NCBI GenBank assembly: GCA_947450475.1
Contig: CANFVK010000001.1
Coordinates: 744,001 to 808,000 of the forward strand
Length of the DNA: 64,000 bases
From: Bacteriovoracaceae bacterium
Lineage (GTDB): Bacteria > Bdellovibrionota > Bacteriovoracia > Bacteriovoracales > Bacteriovoracaceae
Direction: 5' to 3'
Part shown: piece by piece, positions 24,670 through 33,957 of the stretch
Numbering within the stretch: position 1 is the stretch's first letter
Layout of the letters: each line of letters begins with the position of its first letter
Made by a program: the position numbers and the translations under genes
The notes under the pieces: model-generated
What the model was told of the DNA's origin: nothing
The model's database searches: none
Seen by the model: the letters and a program-made list of their open reading frames with translations, nothing else

Positions 24670-26130
24670 ATGAAAATAGGCTTTGGATTATTTTTATTCA
24701 TGGTTTTTTTATGCTTGCGTGCTTACGCAGAAGTTGAAGACTCTTTTAGAGTCAACAGTCATGAACCTCATCAAATAATCCTGCTTAATAATGGGTTAGC
24801 TTCTTTAGAGTCTAGGCTTCAGATGATCGATCAAGCTGAAAGATCAATAGATGTAGAGTACTTCATATACAATTTAGATAAATCTGGACAAATTTTTACC
24901 CAAGCCTTAATTAAAAAAGCAAAAACGGGTGTTAAGGTTAGAATGCTTTTAGATTATTTTATGATAAAAAATCAATTCTCTCCATTTTTTGCATATGAAA
25001 TGGAAAAATTTGGAGTTGAAGTAAAATATTTTAATGTGACTTCAACTTTAAATATCTTTAGTGGTCAATACCGAAATCACAGAAAGGTCTTAATTGTTGA
25101 CGGCAAAGAGGCGATCACTGGTGGACGAAATATTGGAGACGAATATTTCGACTTACGAGAAGATTTTAATTTTTTAGACAGAGATCTTAAAATTTCCGGT
25201 CCAGTCGTTAAAAATATTCAAGAAACATTCAATCAGGTATGGAATTCCAAGCTTACCAAGAAAGTTGAAAGAAGTAGAAAACCCACAATTTCAGATGCAA
25301 CTTATAATCAGTCAGGCGGACACCAGTCAGATTTTTTTCGCTTTGAGCACGATTTAAATCAATGGAAGCAAAGTGTTGTAAAAGCATTTTCATTTTTGAC
25401 CCATAAAGATGAATTATTTGAAGACAACCTAAGAGACAAAGGAAAACAAGCACTGGAGCAGGAGTTCCATGGGAGTTGCGATGAAATGAGCTATTTTTCT
25501 GAGCATCCAATTATAGGTAAAAAAAATCGTTCACTTAGAATAATAAAGCATAACATTTCAGATAGAATAAGAAACGCCAAGGAGTCTGTTCTTTTTGATT
25601 CACCATATTTCATCGCTGACGATGAATCAAAAGATGCCCTTGATGAAGCCCTCTCCAACAATGTAAAAGTGACATTGCTTACAAATAGTCTTAATTCAAC
25701 AGATGCGATCTATGTTTATGCAGCTTTTGATTCAATTGTGAAAGGCTGGATAGAAAAAGGTCTGGAGACCTATATTTTTAAAGGTGATTTGCCAAATCAA
25801 TATTCAACAATTGATGATAAGATCTCTCATGCTCGCTTTGGTGTTCATGCTAAGAGTTTTGTTTTTGATAATAAAGATGTCATAATTGGAACATTTAATT
25901 TCGATCCTAGATCTGCCAATTTAAATACGGAAATGACTGTAAGCTGTGAAAATAATCCTGAACTTGCAAAGTTTGTCAGCGACAATATCCAATTGAGAAT
26001 AGATGCTAGCTTTCATCTTGATTCAGCAAAAGCCGTAGATGAGTTGGAGTTTTATAATGTAGGTTTTTTTAAAAGACTGAAATATTATCTTTTTAAAATA
26101 CCTTCAAATGCTTTGGACTATCTACTTTAG
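24670..26130 (+). CDS. Exported phospholipase D-family protein (cardiolipin synthase-like)
   Basis: A 486-residue protein with a signal peptide (MKIGFGLFLFMVFLCLRAYA) and two HKD-type catalytic motifs, the first in YRNHRKVLIVDG with GGRNIGDEYF, the second in HAKSFVFDNKDVIIGTFNFD. Each has the His, Lys and downstream Gly or Asn expected of PLD enzymes. Cardiolipin synthases and phosphodiester-cleaving enzymes share this architecture. The signal peptide and lack of extended transmembrane anchors suggest a periplasmic enzyme acting on lipids, perhaps on host membranes in a predator. GAGG eight bases upstream of the ATG fixes the start. It converges with the ATP-grasp gene with a four-base overlap. 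Confidence 0.88.
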   Translation: MKIGFGLFLFMVFLCLRAYAEVEDSFRVNSHEPHQIILLNNGLASLESRLQMIDQAERSIDVEYFIYNLDKSGQIFTQALIKKAKTGVKVRMLLDYFMIKNQFSPFFAYEMEKFGVEVKYFNVTSTLNIFSGQYRNHRKVLIVDGKEAITGGRNIGDEYFDLREDFNFLDRDLKISGPVVKNIQETFNQVWNSKLTKKVERSRKPTISDATYNQSGGHQSDFFRFEHDLNQWKQSVVKAFSFLTHKDELFEDNLRDKGKQALEQEFHGSCDEMSYFSEHPIIGKKNRSLRIIKHNISDRIRNAKESVLFDSPYFIADDESKDALDEALSNNVKVTLLTNSLNSTDAIYVYAAFDSIVKGWIEKGLETYIFKGDLPNQYSTIDDKISHARFGVHAKSFVFDNKDVIIGTFNFDPRSANLNTEMTVSCENNPELAKFVSDNIQLRIDASFHLDSAKAVDELEFYNVGFFKRLKYYLFKIPSNALDYLL

Positions 26131-27020
26131 CAGGAACTAATAATAAGCTCTTTTGCAATATTTAATTTTGAGAGTTCTTCAACTTGCTGGAATCCAGGGA
26201 TCGGATTAAATTCAAGAATATAATATTGATCATTTTTTATAAAGAGATCGACTCCGCAATACATAAGTCCACTCAAACAAACTCCTCTTTGAATCTCGTC
26301 AGAAATTGATTTAGGCAATTTAGATATTAATTTTCCATTTGATCTTTGAGCATTTCCACGAAAATCGCTTGAACTCATTTTTTTTTCAATAATTGCTACT
26401 AGTTCGTTTTTAATAAAAAATAATCTCCATTCTTTTGAGTGTTCAATATAGGGCTGAATTAAGAATTTTTGATCATTCATTTTACTGAATGTTTCTAAAA
26501 GGCTCTTTAGAGAATGAGCTCCGTTGATCAAGTTAACACCTATTCCTTGATTTCCTCTAAGCATCTTTAGAATATATTTGTCGTTTTTCGACAAGAGCAA
26601 TATTTTTTCAAAGTTTTCCTTATCCAATTCACCTCTATAGGCAATGCTTTTTATGCAACTGAGGTCATTTCTTTGAAAAAATAGCTGCTGCAGATCCTTT
26701 GATCTAAATTGGGCAATTGATTTAATAGAATTGATGATTTTATGGCCTCTAATTTCCATATTGAGAGCAAAAGTAAGATCAAAATCGTCATACCTGACTC
26801 CAGTCGTCCGATGAAAATAAACTCCAGTTATTTTACTTTTTTTGTCTTTGTCTTTGGGTGAATTGCCAAATGCCATCATACTTTGGAATGGGTTTAGGTG
26901 GGAAGCCTTTATTCCCAGAAGCATTGCTTCTTCTAAAAGCCTTTTCGTTGAAAATAGGTTAGGGGATTCACTAGCAACAATAATTGTTTTATCAGATCTT
27001 ATATTGGTTTTAATACTCAT
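26127..27020 (-). CDS. RimK-like ATP-grasp ligase
   Basis: A 297-residue ATP-grasp protein that resembles RimK, which adds glutamate residues to ribosomal protein S6 or to other amines. Visible are the ATP-binding YILKMLRGNQGIGV (about 145-158), SSSDFRGNAQRSNGK (about 215-229) and the metal-binding YYILEFNPIPGFQQVEE near the C-terminus. It lacks a signal peptide. It diverges from the M14 peptidase gene. Its substrate is not shown by context; ligases of this kind also build gamma-glutamyl or cyanophycin-like peptides. Confidence 0.82.
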   Translation of the reverse strand: MSIKTNIRSDKTIIVASESPNLFSTKRLLEEAMLLGIKASHLNPFQSMMAFGNSPKDKDKKSKITGVYFHRTTGVRYDDFDLTFALNMEIRGHKIINSIKSIAQFRSKDLQQLFFQRNDLSCIKSIAYRGELDKENFEKILLLSKNDKYILKMLRGNQGIGVNLINGAHSLKSLLETFSKMNDQKFLIQPYIEHSKEWRLFFIKNELVAIIEKKMSSSDFRGNAQRSNGKLISKLPKSISDEIQRGVCLSGLMYCGVDLFIKNDQYYILEFNPIPGFQQVEELSKLNIAKELIISSC

Positions 27021-27050
27021 TGTTAAACTGCTACTTTTTCATAGTTATGC

Positions 27051-27080
27051 TTGAATTCTTAGGTAGTTGAAAGCTATAAT
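27051..27080 (+). promoter_or_regulatory. Sigma-70 promoter of the M14 peptidase, leaving almost no leader
   Basis: TTGAAT, an 18-base spacer and a perfect TATAAT. The -10 box ends nine bases before the ATG at 27089, so transcription should begin within a few bases of the start codon. There is no Shine-Dalgarno sequence. This fits a leaderless or nearly leaderless mRNA. Confidence 0.72.
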
Positions 27081-27088
27081 AGCACACT

Positions 27089-28174
27089 ATGAAACCTCTT
27101 CTCACTCAAAATTTAAAGATTACAACTCTTAGCCTTACTTTGTTAATGGCGATAAATGCTTTTTCCGGTGAATCAACAAAGCCTTCAAGCGTTATTTCGA
27201 ATTTCTGTAAAAAAATCGATTTGAGTTTTAAAAAATACAATTGGGACAAAAGCGATTGCGAAAAATATGAATGGACTCATGTCAGAAATTCAGTTCTTGG
27301 AGATCCTCTAGTTTGGTCCGTTTTCGGGGATGCAAGTGAAGAAAACAAAGCCAATTTCAAACAAAAAGATGTTTCAATTATTATGTGTGGAGTTCACGGT
27401 GATGAGATTACTCCCATTAAATTTTGCTTTGATATTCTAAGCTACCTCAAGGAAGTTTATTCTGATGAAGAAAAAGTAAAAAAGGAATTTAAGGACAAGA
27501 TTGTTATAGTTGCTCCACTGGTTAATCCAGATTCATTTTTTAAAGCAAAACCTACTCGTATAAACGCTCACGGAATTGATGTTAATCGGAATTTTGGTAC
27601 TAAAGATTGGAGTATTGATGCAAGGAGATTGTGGCTTGCAAAGTTTAAAAAAGACAAAAGACGCAATCCTGGTATTTCTCCTAATAGTGAGCCGGAAGTT
27701 GTTTTTCAAATTAATCTCATCAAGCGCTATGGACCGGATAAAATTATCTCAGTTCATTCGCCACTAACTATGCTTGATTACGACGGCCCTAACGCAATTG
27801 TTGATGGCTTTGTCGATGGTGCAAAAGCACACGAACTACTTATTCAAATGAGCAAGGATGCTTCAGATTATAAGATAGTAAATTATCCATTTTTTCCAGG
27901 TTCACTTGGTAATTGGGCCGGAAAAGAGAGAGACATACCGACATACACTTTAGAGCTTCCGACCTCGGATCCATCAAAATCAGATGAGTATTGGAAACTT
28001 TTTAAGTCAGCTATTCATAATGCTATTTCTCACGATCTAAAAGAAAAAAATGAACAAAAGACAGTCGACAAAAAAGATCCATCTTCAGATGGAAATCCAT
28101 CAAATCCAACTCAGGTTAATACTGAAAACAAATCCTTAGATGTCGTTGCCGTAAAAAAAGAATCTTTAAATTGA
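27089..28174 (+). CDS. Exported M14-family zinc peptidase (MpaA-like)
   Basis: A 361-residue metallo-carboxypeptidase. A signal peptide (about residues 1-26, ending NAFSG) is followed by the zinc site: HxxE in GVHGDEIT (H103, E106) and the third ligand His in ISVHSPL (H223). The catalytic glutamate is in TLELP (E289), and INAHGIDVNRNFG is a typical M14/AstE-like substrate motif. The family includes MpaA, which trims muropeptides, so a cell-wall role is plausible and fits predatory lifestyle, as an inference. The final 40 residues are a Lys/Asn/Ser-rich tail. The predicted promoter abuts the start codon. Confidence 0.88.
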   Translation: MKPLLTQNLKITTLSLTLLMAINAFSGESTKPSSVISNFCKKIDLSFKKYNWDKSDCEKYEWTHVRNSVLGDPLVWSVFGDASEENKANFKQKDVSIIMCGVHGDEITPIKFCFDILSYLKEVYSDEEKVKKEFKDKIVIVAPLVNPDSFFKAKPTRINAHGIDVNRNFGTKDWSIDARRLWLAKFKKDKRRNPGISPNSEPEVVFQINLIKRYGPDKIISVHSPLTMLDYDGPNAIVDGFVDGAKAHELLIQMSKDASDYKIVNYPFFPGSLGNWAGKERDIPTYTLELPTSDPSKSDEYWKLFKSAIHNAISHDLKEKNEQKTVDKKDPSSDGNPSNPTQVNTENKSLDVVAVKKESLN

Positions 28175-28280
28175 AACCCTCATATCTCTAAACTGCAAAT
28201 ATTTGTTGGCATCCTATTCAAGTTTTAATTCATTTTGCCGAAAAGATTGTAAGAGATTATTTCTCTTTAAGGAGTCTTTT

Positions 28281-30251
28281 ATGTTGGCCAGTTTTTCTGA
28301 GTTTAAGTTTTATCAATCATTCAGAATACCTGTTGAAGAAGCCGATGATTTGAGGTTTTTAGTTCAAATTGAAAATGGAAATCAATCAGAGCGTTACATT
28401 GATGATGCGAAACTTATAGATATAAGTTTGACGGGATTGGGTTTTGCAACTTCAGAACGTCTTTCTGTCGGTAAAGAACTTACCATTTCGCTTCATTTTA
28501 AAAAATATCACTTAGATGTAACTGGGAAAGTTGTAAGAGCTTTTTCTCAAACTCTGGACGATAAAAAAATTATATATGGAATCGAAGTTGAAGAAGAAAA
28601 ATCAATATCTAAATTTTTAGAGCACTACATAATGGGATTTTCTACAGAAAGGCTCAAAGATTGTTTGATTGATTCAGCTATTAAAGAAAGATATACAAAA
28701 GCTACTGATGGATTTGAAGTTTTTTCACTTTTATTATCACTCTTCAAAGACATTACTCATTTTGGCGATAAAGAAGGATTTATTGAAAGCATGCTCGAAG
28801 AAGTTGTAAGAATTTTAAATGCTCAAAGATCTTCTTTGTTTTTAATTAATCCAGAAACAAATGAACTTGAGGCAGTTTGCGCTTTGGGAATTCGCAAAGA
28901 ACAATTAAAATTCGATTATAGAATGGGAATTGCAGGTTCAGTTTTTACTACTGGAGTAGCATTAAATATAGATACCATCCACGATAATGTCCGATTTAAT
29001 GAAGATTTTGACAAACGATTTGGTTACGAAACAAAATCTATTATTTGCCATCCAATTCATAATAGAGAGGATAAGATAATTGGAGTTATCGAAGTCTTAA
29101 ATAAAAGAAATGAGGATAGATTTACCATTGAAGATGAAAAAACAATGAAAGTTTTATCTCTAATTTTTTCTTCAGTTTTTTACAACTTCACTCCAAGTTC
29201 ACAGCGATCGGCCATTAGAAGATTTTCAGGTCCGGTTGATAGAAAAGATGTTTTAATTGGTAAAACTCCTCATATGTCTTCTCTTAGAGGAACAATTTTA
29301 AAATTAAAGGATCTAGATGCACCCGTTCTCATTTACGGTGAAAAGGGTGTTGGGAAGTCCCTTTATGCCAAAATTTTGCATGGTGAAGGACAAAGAGGTT
29401 TAAAATCTTTTGAGGTCATTAATTGTGAAGATAAAGATCAAGACCAAGTAGGTAGATTTTTATTTGGTCCAGATGAAAATGAATGTAAGTTAATATCATG
29501 CAAAGGTGGAACTGTTCATCTTCATGAAGTATGGGCGTTATCTTTGTTAAATCAAAAAAAACTGACTCAACTCTTTAAAGAAAGACAAATTCAAGACACT
29601 AGTTTTAGCATGGATGTGAGAATAATTGCAACTACAACCAAAGATCTTGGAACGCTGGTTGCAGAAGGATCTTTCGAAAGAGAACTTTATGAACAGATAG
29701 CAAAAGCAACTGTCTTCATTGAGCCACTTCGTAGGAGAGGTGATGATTTTGAATTATTAGTAGATTTTTTCTTAAAATTAGAATGCAAAAAACAAGGCTT
29801 GCTACTTAAATCTTTCGCACCTAAATTAATGGATAAATTAAAAAAATATGATTGGCCAGGAAATATAAAAGAGCTAAAGCAATCAATTGAAAGAACTGTT
29901 CTGTATAATCCTAAAGCACATGTTATTACAGATCTCGAAATTCAAGATTCAGCTTCTCCTATTGTTGATATTTCAGAAAAGAAAAGAATGTTTGGAGACC
30001 TACCATTTGTTAGTGATCATACTATTTCATTAAAGGATCGTTTAGCATTAATTGAAAGAGAAATGATTCATGCTGAAATTAGAAGAAACAATGGCAATAA
30101 ATCCAAAGCGGCAAAAGAAATGGGAATTAGTAGGGAGGCATTGAGAAAGAAATTATTAATGAGCTCGGAGATATTTAAATCATTAAATCTTTCAGAAGAT
30201 CAACGCATGAAAATTCAGAAAGAGGATGACGAGTTCGCCAACGCTGCTTAA
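28281..30251 (+). CDS. PilZ-GAF-AAA+-Fis regulator, degenerate NtrC-type
   Basis: A 656-residue regulator; the ATG at 28281 has TAAGGAG six bases ahead, and an upstream in-frame start at 28203 has no such site. Order: PilZ-like domain (about 20-120, with LIDISLTGLGFAT), GAF domain (about 150-300), AAA+ domain (about 325-560) with Walker A GEKGVGKS (353-360) and an unusual Walker B GGTVHLHEV (about 409-417, His where Asp is normal), and a Fis-type helix-turn-helix at the end (NGNKSKAAKEMGISREALRK). The GAFTGA loop that contacts sigma-54 is absent: the segment goes straight from FLFGPDENECK to the Walker B strand. It therefore probably does not activate sigma-54. It lies 21 bases before cdaA. 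Confidence 0.85.
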   Translation: MLASFSEFKFYQSFRIPVEEADDLRFLVQIENGNQSERYIDDAKLIDISLTGLGFATSERLSVGKELTISLHFKKYHLDVTGKVVRAFSQTLDDKKIIYGIEVEEEKSISKFLEHYIMGFSTERLKDCLIDSAIKERYTKATDGFEVFSLLLSLFKDITHFGDKEGFIESMLEEVVRILNAQRSSLFLINPETNELEAVCALGIRKEQLKFDYRMGIAGSVFTTGVALNIDTIHDNVRFNEDFDKRFGYETKSIICHPIHNREDKIIGVIEVLNKRNEDRFTIEDEKTMKVLSLIFSSVFYNFTPSSQRSAIRRFSGPVDRKDVLIGKTPHMSSLRGTILKLKDLDAPVLIYGEKGVGKSLYAKILHGEGQRGLKSFEVINCEDKDQDQVGRFLFGPDENECKLISCKGGTVHLHEVWALSLLNQKKLTQLFKERQIQDTSFSMDVRIIATTTKDLGTLVAEGSFERELYEQIAKATVFIEPLRRRGDDFELLVDFFLKLECKKQGLLLKSFAPKLMDKLKKYDWPGNIKELKQSIERTVLYNPKAHVITDLEIQDSASPIVDISEKKRMFGDLPFVSDHTISLKDRLALIEREMIHAEIRRNNGNKSKAAKEMGISREALRKKLLMSSEIFKSLNLSEDQRMKIQKEDDEFANAA

Positions 30252-30272
30252 AATGCTCTCTGGAGACTCTAG

Positions 30273-31088
30273 GTGACTTTCTTAGCAACATTCTTATCAC
30301 ATCTTAATCTTAAAGATTTTATCGATATTTTTATCGTTACAATTTTAATTTATCAATTGTTGCTAATAGTTCGCGGTACGAAAGCAGCTCAAATGATTAT
30401 TGGGCTTGGATTACTTTTTTGTTTATTTTGGCTAGGAATTACATTTAAGTTATATTCACTTAACTGGGTGCTAGCACATTTTTTCGACTCATTTTTTATT
30501 ATTGTTGTTGTTTTGTTTCAAGATCAATTTAGAAGCGCGCTTGCATCAGTTGGAACTAGGCGAAATATATTAACTATTTTTTCTAAGGATGAACACGACT
30601 TCGAGATTGATGAGATAGTAGAAGCTTGCGGTGCATTGTCAAAAGAAAAAATTGGAGCAATTATTGTTATCGAGAGAGCTCACGGCTTGCTAAATTTTGT
30701 TAACACGGGAACTCGTCTTGATTCAAAGATTCATTCTGATATTATTTATTCAATTTTTGAATCAAGTTCCTCTTTACATGATGGTGCTATGATAATTCAA
30801 AATGGCAAAATTTCTTCGGCCGGTTCATTTCTACCATTGTCAAAAAATTTTGATATTGAGCGACATCTTGGCACTCGTCATAGAGCAGCACTGGGGTTAA
30901 CAGAAATTACTGATGCTTTGGTCGTTACCGTTTCTGAAGAAACTGGTAAGATCAATCTTTGCGTAGAGGGGATTTTTTACCTTTGTAAAAGTGAAAAAGA
31001 ACTCGGGCAGTATTTAAGACATATTTGGAGTAATGAAAGTCTCGACACAAATTTAAGACCGATTAAAACGAAAGACTTAGTTCGATAA
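30273..31088 (+). CDS. cdaA: Diadenylate cyclase CdaA
   Basis: Membrane-bound synthase of cyclic di-AMP from two ATP; 271 residues. About three N-terminal transmembrane helices (residues 10-80) precede the DAC domain. The domain carries the DGA motif in LHDGAMII (about D169) and the RHR motif in GTRHRAALG (about residue 200), both essential for ATP binding. The GTG start has GGAG eight bases ahead. It is followed by cdaR and glmM, the order known from Firmicutes, which ties the messenger to cell-wall precursor synthesis. Confidence 0.96.
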   Translation: MTFLATFLSHLNLKDFIDIFIVTILIYQLLLIVRGTKAAQMIIGLGLLFCLFWLGITFKLYSLNWVLAHFFDSFFIIVVVLFQDQFRSALASVGTRRNILTIFSKDEHDFEIDEIVEACGALSKEKIGAIIVIERAHGLLNFVNTGTRLDSKIHSDIIYSIFESSSSLHDGAMIIQNGKISSAGSFLPLSKNFDIERHLGTRHRAALGLTEITDALVVTVSEETGKINLCVEGIFYLCKSEKELGQYLRHIWSNESLDTNLRPIKTKDLVR

Positions 31089-31096
31089 ATAAACCA

Positions 31097-31774
31097 ATGA
31101 AAAGAGAAACAGCACAGAGACATACATTGAAAGTGATCGCTATATTTTTTGCGATATCGCTCTGGTTTTATGTTCTTAACAGTGAGCCTGTTCAAATCGA
31201 AAGAAGATTACCAATTAATTTTATACTTCCAAAGGGGTATGTGATATCGAGCATGGCCGAAAAAGAAGTTATACTTAAAATCAAAGGCTCGAAAGCTTTT
31301 ATCAACAATATTTTTTCAAATAAAGAAAAATATAACGTAGATCTAAACCCTTATTTCACAAGTGCTGGCAAAAAATTTAAGGTTAAATTCTATACAAATG
31401 ACATAAATGTTCCTTTTGGGATTGATGTCATTGATATTTCGCCAAAAGAAACTGCAATAGAACTTGATCGATTAGTTCAGATGGAAATCCCAATCAAGGT
31501 GAATTACATTGGTGATTTGCCCAAAGGTCGCAGGGTCAAAGATATTCAATTAAGGCCAAAAAATCTTATAGTTTCTGGTCCAATTGATGTTATAAAAACG
31601 TATTCAAACTTAGAGTCTTCCCCTGTCAATGTTGGTATAATGAATAAAGATGAAGGGGAAATTGAGGTTTCGCTTGCTGACATTGATAACAGACTAGCAA
31701 TCGAAAATCTTACTAAAATTAAATTATTTTATCGTACCCAGCTTTTTAAAGTTGATCACGCTCAGAAAAAATAA
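31097..31774 (+). CDS. cdaR: YbbR-domain protein CdaR
   Basis: A 225-residue extracytoplasmic regulator with one N-terminal transmembrane helix (about 12-28) followed by YbbR repeats (for example ILPKGYVISSMAEKEVILKI and ERRLPINFILP). CdaR modulates CdaA across the membrane in Firmicutes. It starts eight bases after the cdaA stop without a strong ribosome binding site, so it is probably coupled to cdaA. About two YbbR repeats are present, fewer than in Bacillus. Confidence 0.85.
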   Translation: MKRETAQRHTLKVIAIFFAISLWFYVLNSEPVQIERRLPINFILPKGYVISSMAEKEVILKIKGSKAFINNIFSNKEKYNVDLNPYFTSAGKKFKVKFYTNDINVPFGIDVIDISPKETAIELDRLVQMEIPIKVNYIGDLPKGRRVKDIQLRPKNLIVSGPIDVIKTYSNLESSPVNVGIMNKDEGEIEVSLADIDNRLAIENLTKIKLFYRTQLFKVDHAQKK

Positions 31775-31804
31775 AGTTTTTGTTTTGGGCGCTTAGGGAT
31801 TTTT

Positions 31805-33169
31805 ATGAATGAAAGAAAATTATTTGGAACTGATGGTATAAGGGGGAAAGCCAATGTTTACCCTATGACTGCTGAAATTGCGACAGCTCTTGGTCGTGCA
31901 GTCACTCATTACTTTCAATCTATAAATCCAAATAACACAAAGCCACTTATAATTATTGGAAAGGATACTCGTCTTAGTTGTTACATGCTTGAAATGGCTT
32001 TAGCTTCTGGAGTTTGTTCACAAGGTGGTGAAGTTATTCTTACCGGACCACTTCCAACACCCGGTGTAGCCTTTGTCACTCATTCAATGCGTGCTGATGC
32101 CGGTGTAATGATTTCAGCCTCTCATAATCCGTTTCAAGATAATGGGATCAAGATATTTGACGCTAAAGGATTTAAGTTGCCTGATTCGGTAGAGATTGAA
32201 TTAGAGCGCTTGGTTCTAAATCCAGAATTGATGCCGAGTAAAACAGGTTCTCAGTTGGGTAACGCTGAGAGATTAAAAGAAGTTTATGGGCGCTATATTG
32301 TTCACGTTAAATCTGCTCTTGGTTATGATTATGACTTAGAGGGAATGAGAATCGTTTTGGATTGTGCTAATGGTGCAGGTTATAAAGTCACTCCAATGAT
32401 GTTTCACGAATTGGGCGCTGAAGTTTTTCCTCTTGGCATTTCTCCTAATGGTGAAAATATTAACAAAAATTGCGGATCCTTACATCCAGATTCTGCCAGA
32501 GCAGAAGTTTTAAAATACCGTGCAGATATTGGTATCTGTATTGATGGTGATGGAGACAGGGTGAGCGTTATTGACGAAGAAGGAACAATTGTTGATGGTG
32601 ACAAATTGATTGGTCTTTTCGCAAAGTTACTATTATCTAGAGGAGAGCTTAAAAAGGGCGATACCGTTGTAGGGACGGTCATGTCAAATCTGGGACTAGA
32701 GATTTATATTAAGTCTCTTGGTTTAAATTTTATAAGAACAAAGGTTGGTGATCGATATATCATAGAATACATGCGTTCAAATGGTTGTATCTTAGGGGGG
32801 GAGCCTTCAGGGCATATTATATTTAGCAAACATTCAACAACTGGGGATGGAGCCTTAGGTGCTTTAAAAGTTATTGAGTCAATGAAGTATTTCAATTTGC
32901 CTTTGAAGAAACTTGTAGAGGAAATAGAATTATTCCCTCAAATTATTAAAAATATCGTAGTTAAAAATAAACCGCCAATTGAATCCGTTGAAAGCATTCA
33001 AGATGGAATCAAAAAAGCTGAAGAACGCTTGAAAGGTAAAGGTCGCATCCTACTTCGCTACTCAGGTACAGAGCCCTTATTAAGAGTAATGGTTGAAGGA
33101 AATGTTGCAGAAGCAGTTGAAGAAGAGTGCAATCGTTTAATTGAAATTGTAACAAAAGAAATAGGGTAA
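31805..33169 (+). CDS. glmM: Phosphoglucosamine mutase GlmM
   Basis: Interconverts glucosamine 6-phosphate and glucosamine 1-phosphate for UDP-GlcNAc and peptidoglycan. 454 residues. The phosphoserine is in ISASHNP (S106), the metal-binding loop is DGDGDRVSVID, sugar recognition is in GEPSGHI and phosphate binding in RYSGTEPLLRVM. N-terminus LFGTDGIRGKAN is diagnostic. Following cdaA-cdaR, as in Gram-positives, it suggests c-di-AMP synthesis is tuned to cell-wall supply through CdaA-GlmM contact. Confidence 0.97.
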   Translation: MNERKLFGTDGIRGKANVYPMTAEIATALGRAVTHYFQSINPNNTKPLIIIGKDTRLSCYMLEMALASGVCSQGGEVILTGPLPTPGVAFVTHSMRADAGVMISASHNPFQDNGIKIFDAKGFKLPDSVEIELERLVLNPELMPSKTGSQLGNAERLKEVYGRYIVHVKSALGYDYDLEGMRIVLDCANGAGYKVTPMMFHELGAEVFPLGISPNGENINKNCGSLHPDSARAEVLKYRADIGICIDGDGDRVSVIDEEGTIVDGDKLIGLFAKLLLSRGELKKGDTVVGTVMSNLGLEIYIKSLGLNFIRTKVGDRYIIEYMRSNGCILGGEPSGHIIFSKHSTTGDGALGALKVIESMKYFNLPLKKLVEEIELFPQIIKNIVVKNKPPIESVESIQDGIKKAEERLKGKGRILLRYSGTEPLLRVMVEGNVAEAVEEECNRLIEIVTKEIG

Positions 33170-33186
33170 TAAAAAAGGGAGCTTTC

Positions 33187-33942
33187 ATGATACCACGATT
33201 AGGGGTAAATATAGATCACGTTGCAACTTTACGGCAAGCTCGTGGAGAAGTATACCCAAGCGTTGTTGATGCCGCTCAAGTTTCACTCCTGAACGGAGCA
33301 GACCAAATCACAATTCATTTACGAGAAGATAGGCGACACATACAAGATACCGATGTCGAAGCCGTCAGGTTGGTTACCAAACGTTTCGGTAAGCCGCTTA
33401 ATTTAGAAATGGGAGTTAATTCAGAAATTGTTGAAATAGCCATTGCTTCTACACCTGATTGGATATGTCTTGTTCCTGAAAAAAGACAAGAAAAAACTAC
33501 CGAAGGCGGGCTTGATCTTTTAGAGAATCAAAATTTTAAAAAAGTAGAGGAAGCAGTAAAAAAATTAAAATCATCGCTTAAGGATGTTAAAATTTCACTT
33601 TTTTTAGAAGCAAATATTGAAACATTGCTTAAAGCTAAAGAGTTAGAAATTGATGCTGTAGAAATACACACAGGAGAATATGCAAAGGTATTTGCAAACG
33701 GAGATGAAATATCAAAATTTCTTAGCCAATTTTCAAAAGCTAAAGACTTTTTGAGTTCACATAAAATCTCTTGTCATGCCGGACATGGGTTGACCAATGA
33801 AAGTGTAATTCCATTGTTAGAGAGTAAAATCTTTGAAGAGTACAACATTGGTCATTGGATTATATGTCATGCCCTTTTTAATGGACTTGGAAGTACTGTT
33901 AAAAATTTGAAAACCACATTTGAATCTCAACCAATAAAATAA
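33187..33942 (+). CDS. pdxJ: Pyridoxine 5'-phosphate synthase PdxJ
   Basis: Condenses 1-deoxyxylulose 5-phosphate with 3-amino-1-hydroxyacetone phosphate in the deoxyxylulose-dependent vitamin B6 pathway. 251 residues with the TIM-barrel start LGVNIDHVATLRQARG, ITIHLREDRRHIQD (catalytic region), LNLEMGVN and CHAGHGLT near the end. Family length and motifs agree. It follows glmM by 17 bases with AAAAGGGAGC as ribosome binding site. Confidence 0.97.
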   Translation: MIPRLGVNIDHVATLRQARGEVYPSVVDAAQVSLLNGADQITIHLREDRRHIQDTDVEAVRLVTKRFGKPLNLEMGVNSEIVEIAIASTPDWICLVPEKRQEKTTEGGLDLLENQNFKKVEEAVKKLKSSLKDVKISLFLEANIETLLKAKELEIDAVEIHTGEYAKVFANGDEISKFLSQFSKAKDFLSSHKISCHAGHGLTNESVIPLLESKIFEEYNIGHWIICHALFNGLGSTVKNLKTTFESQPIK

Positions 33943-33957
33943 TTCCAGGAAATATTT

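Noticed and set aside
28200..28220. TTGGCATCC as a sigma-54 -24 element before the PilZ-GAF-AAA gene
   Set aside because: There is no GC dinucleotide at the required spacing for the -12 element, and the region reads TTCAAG instead.
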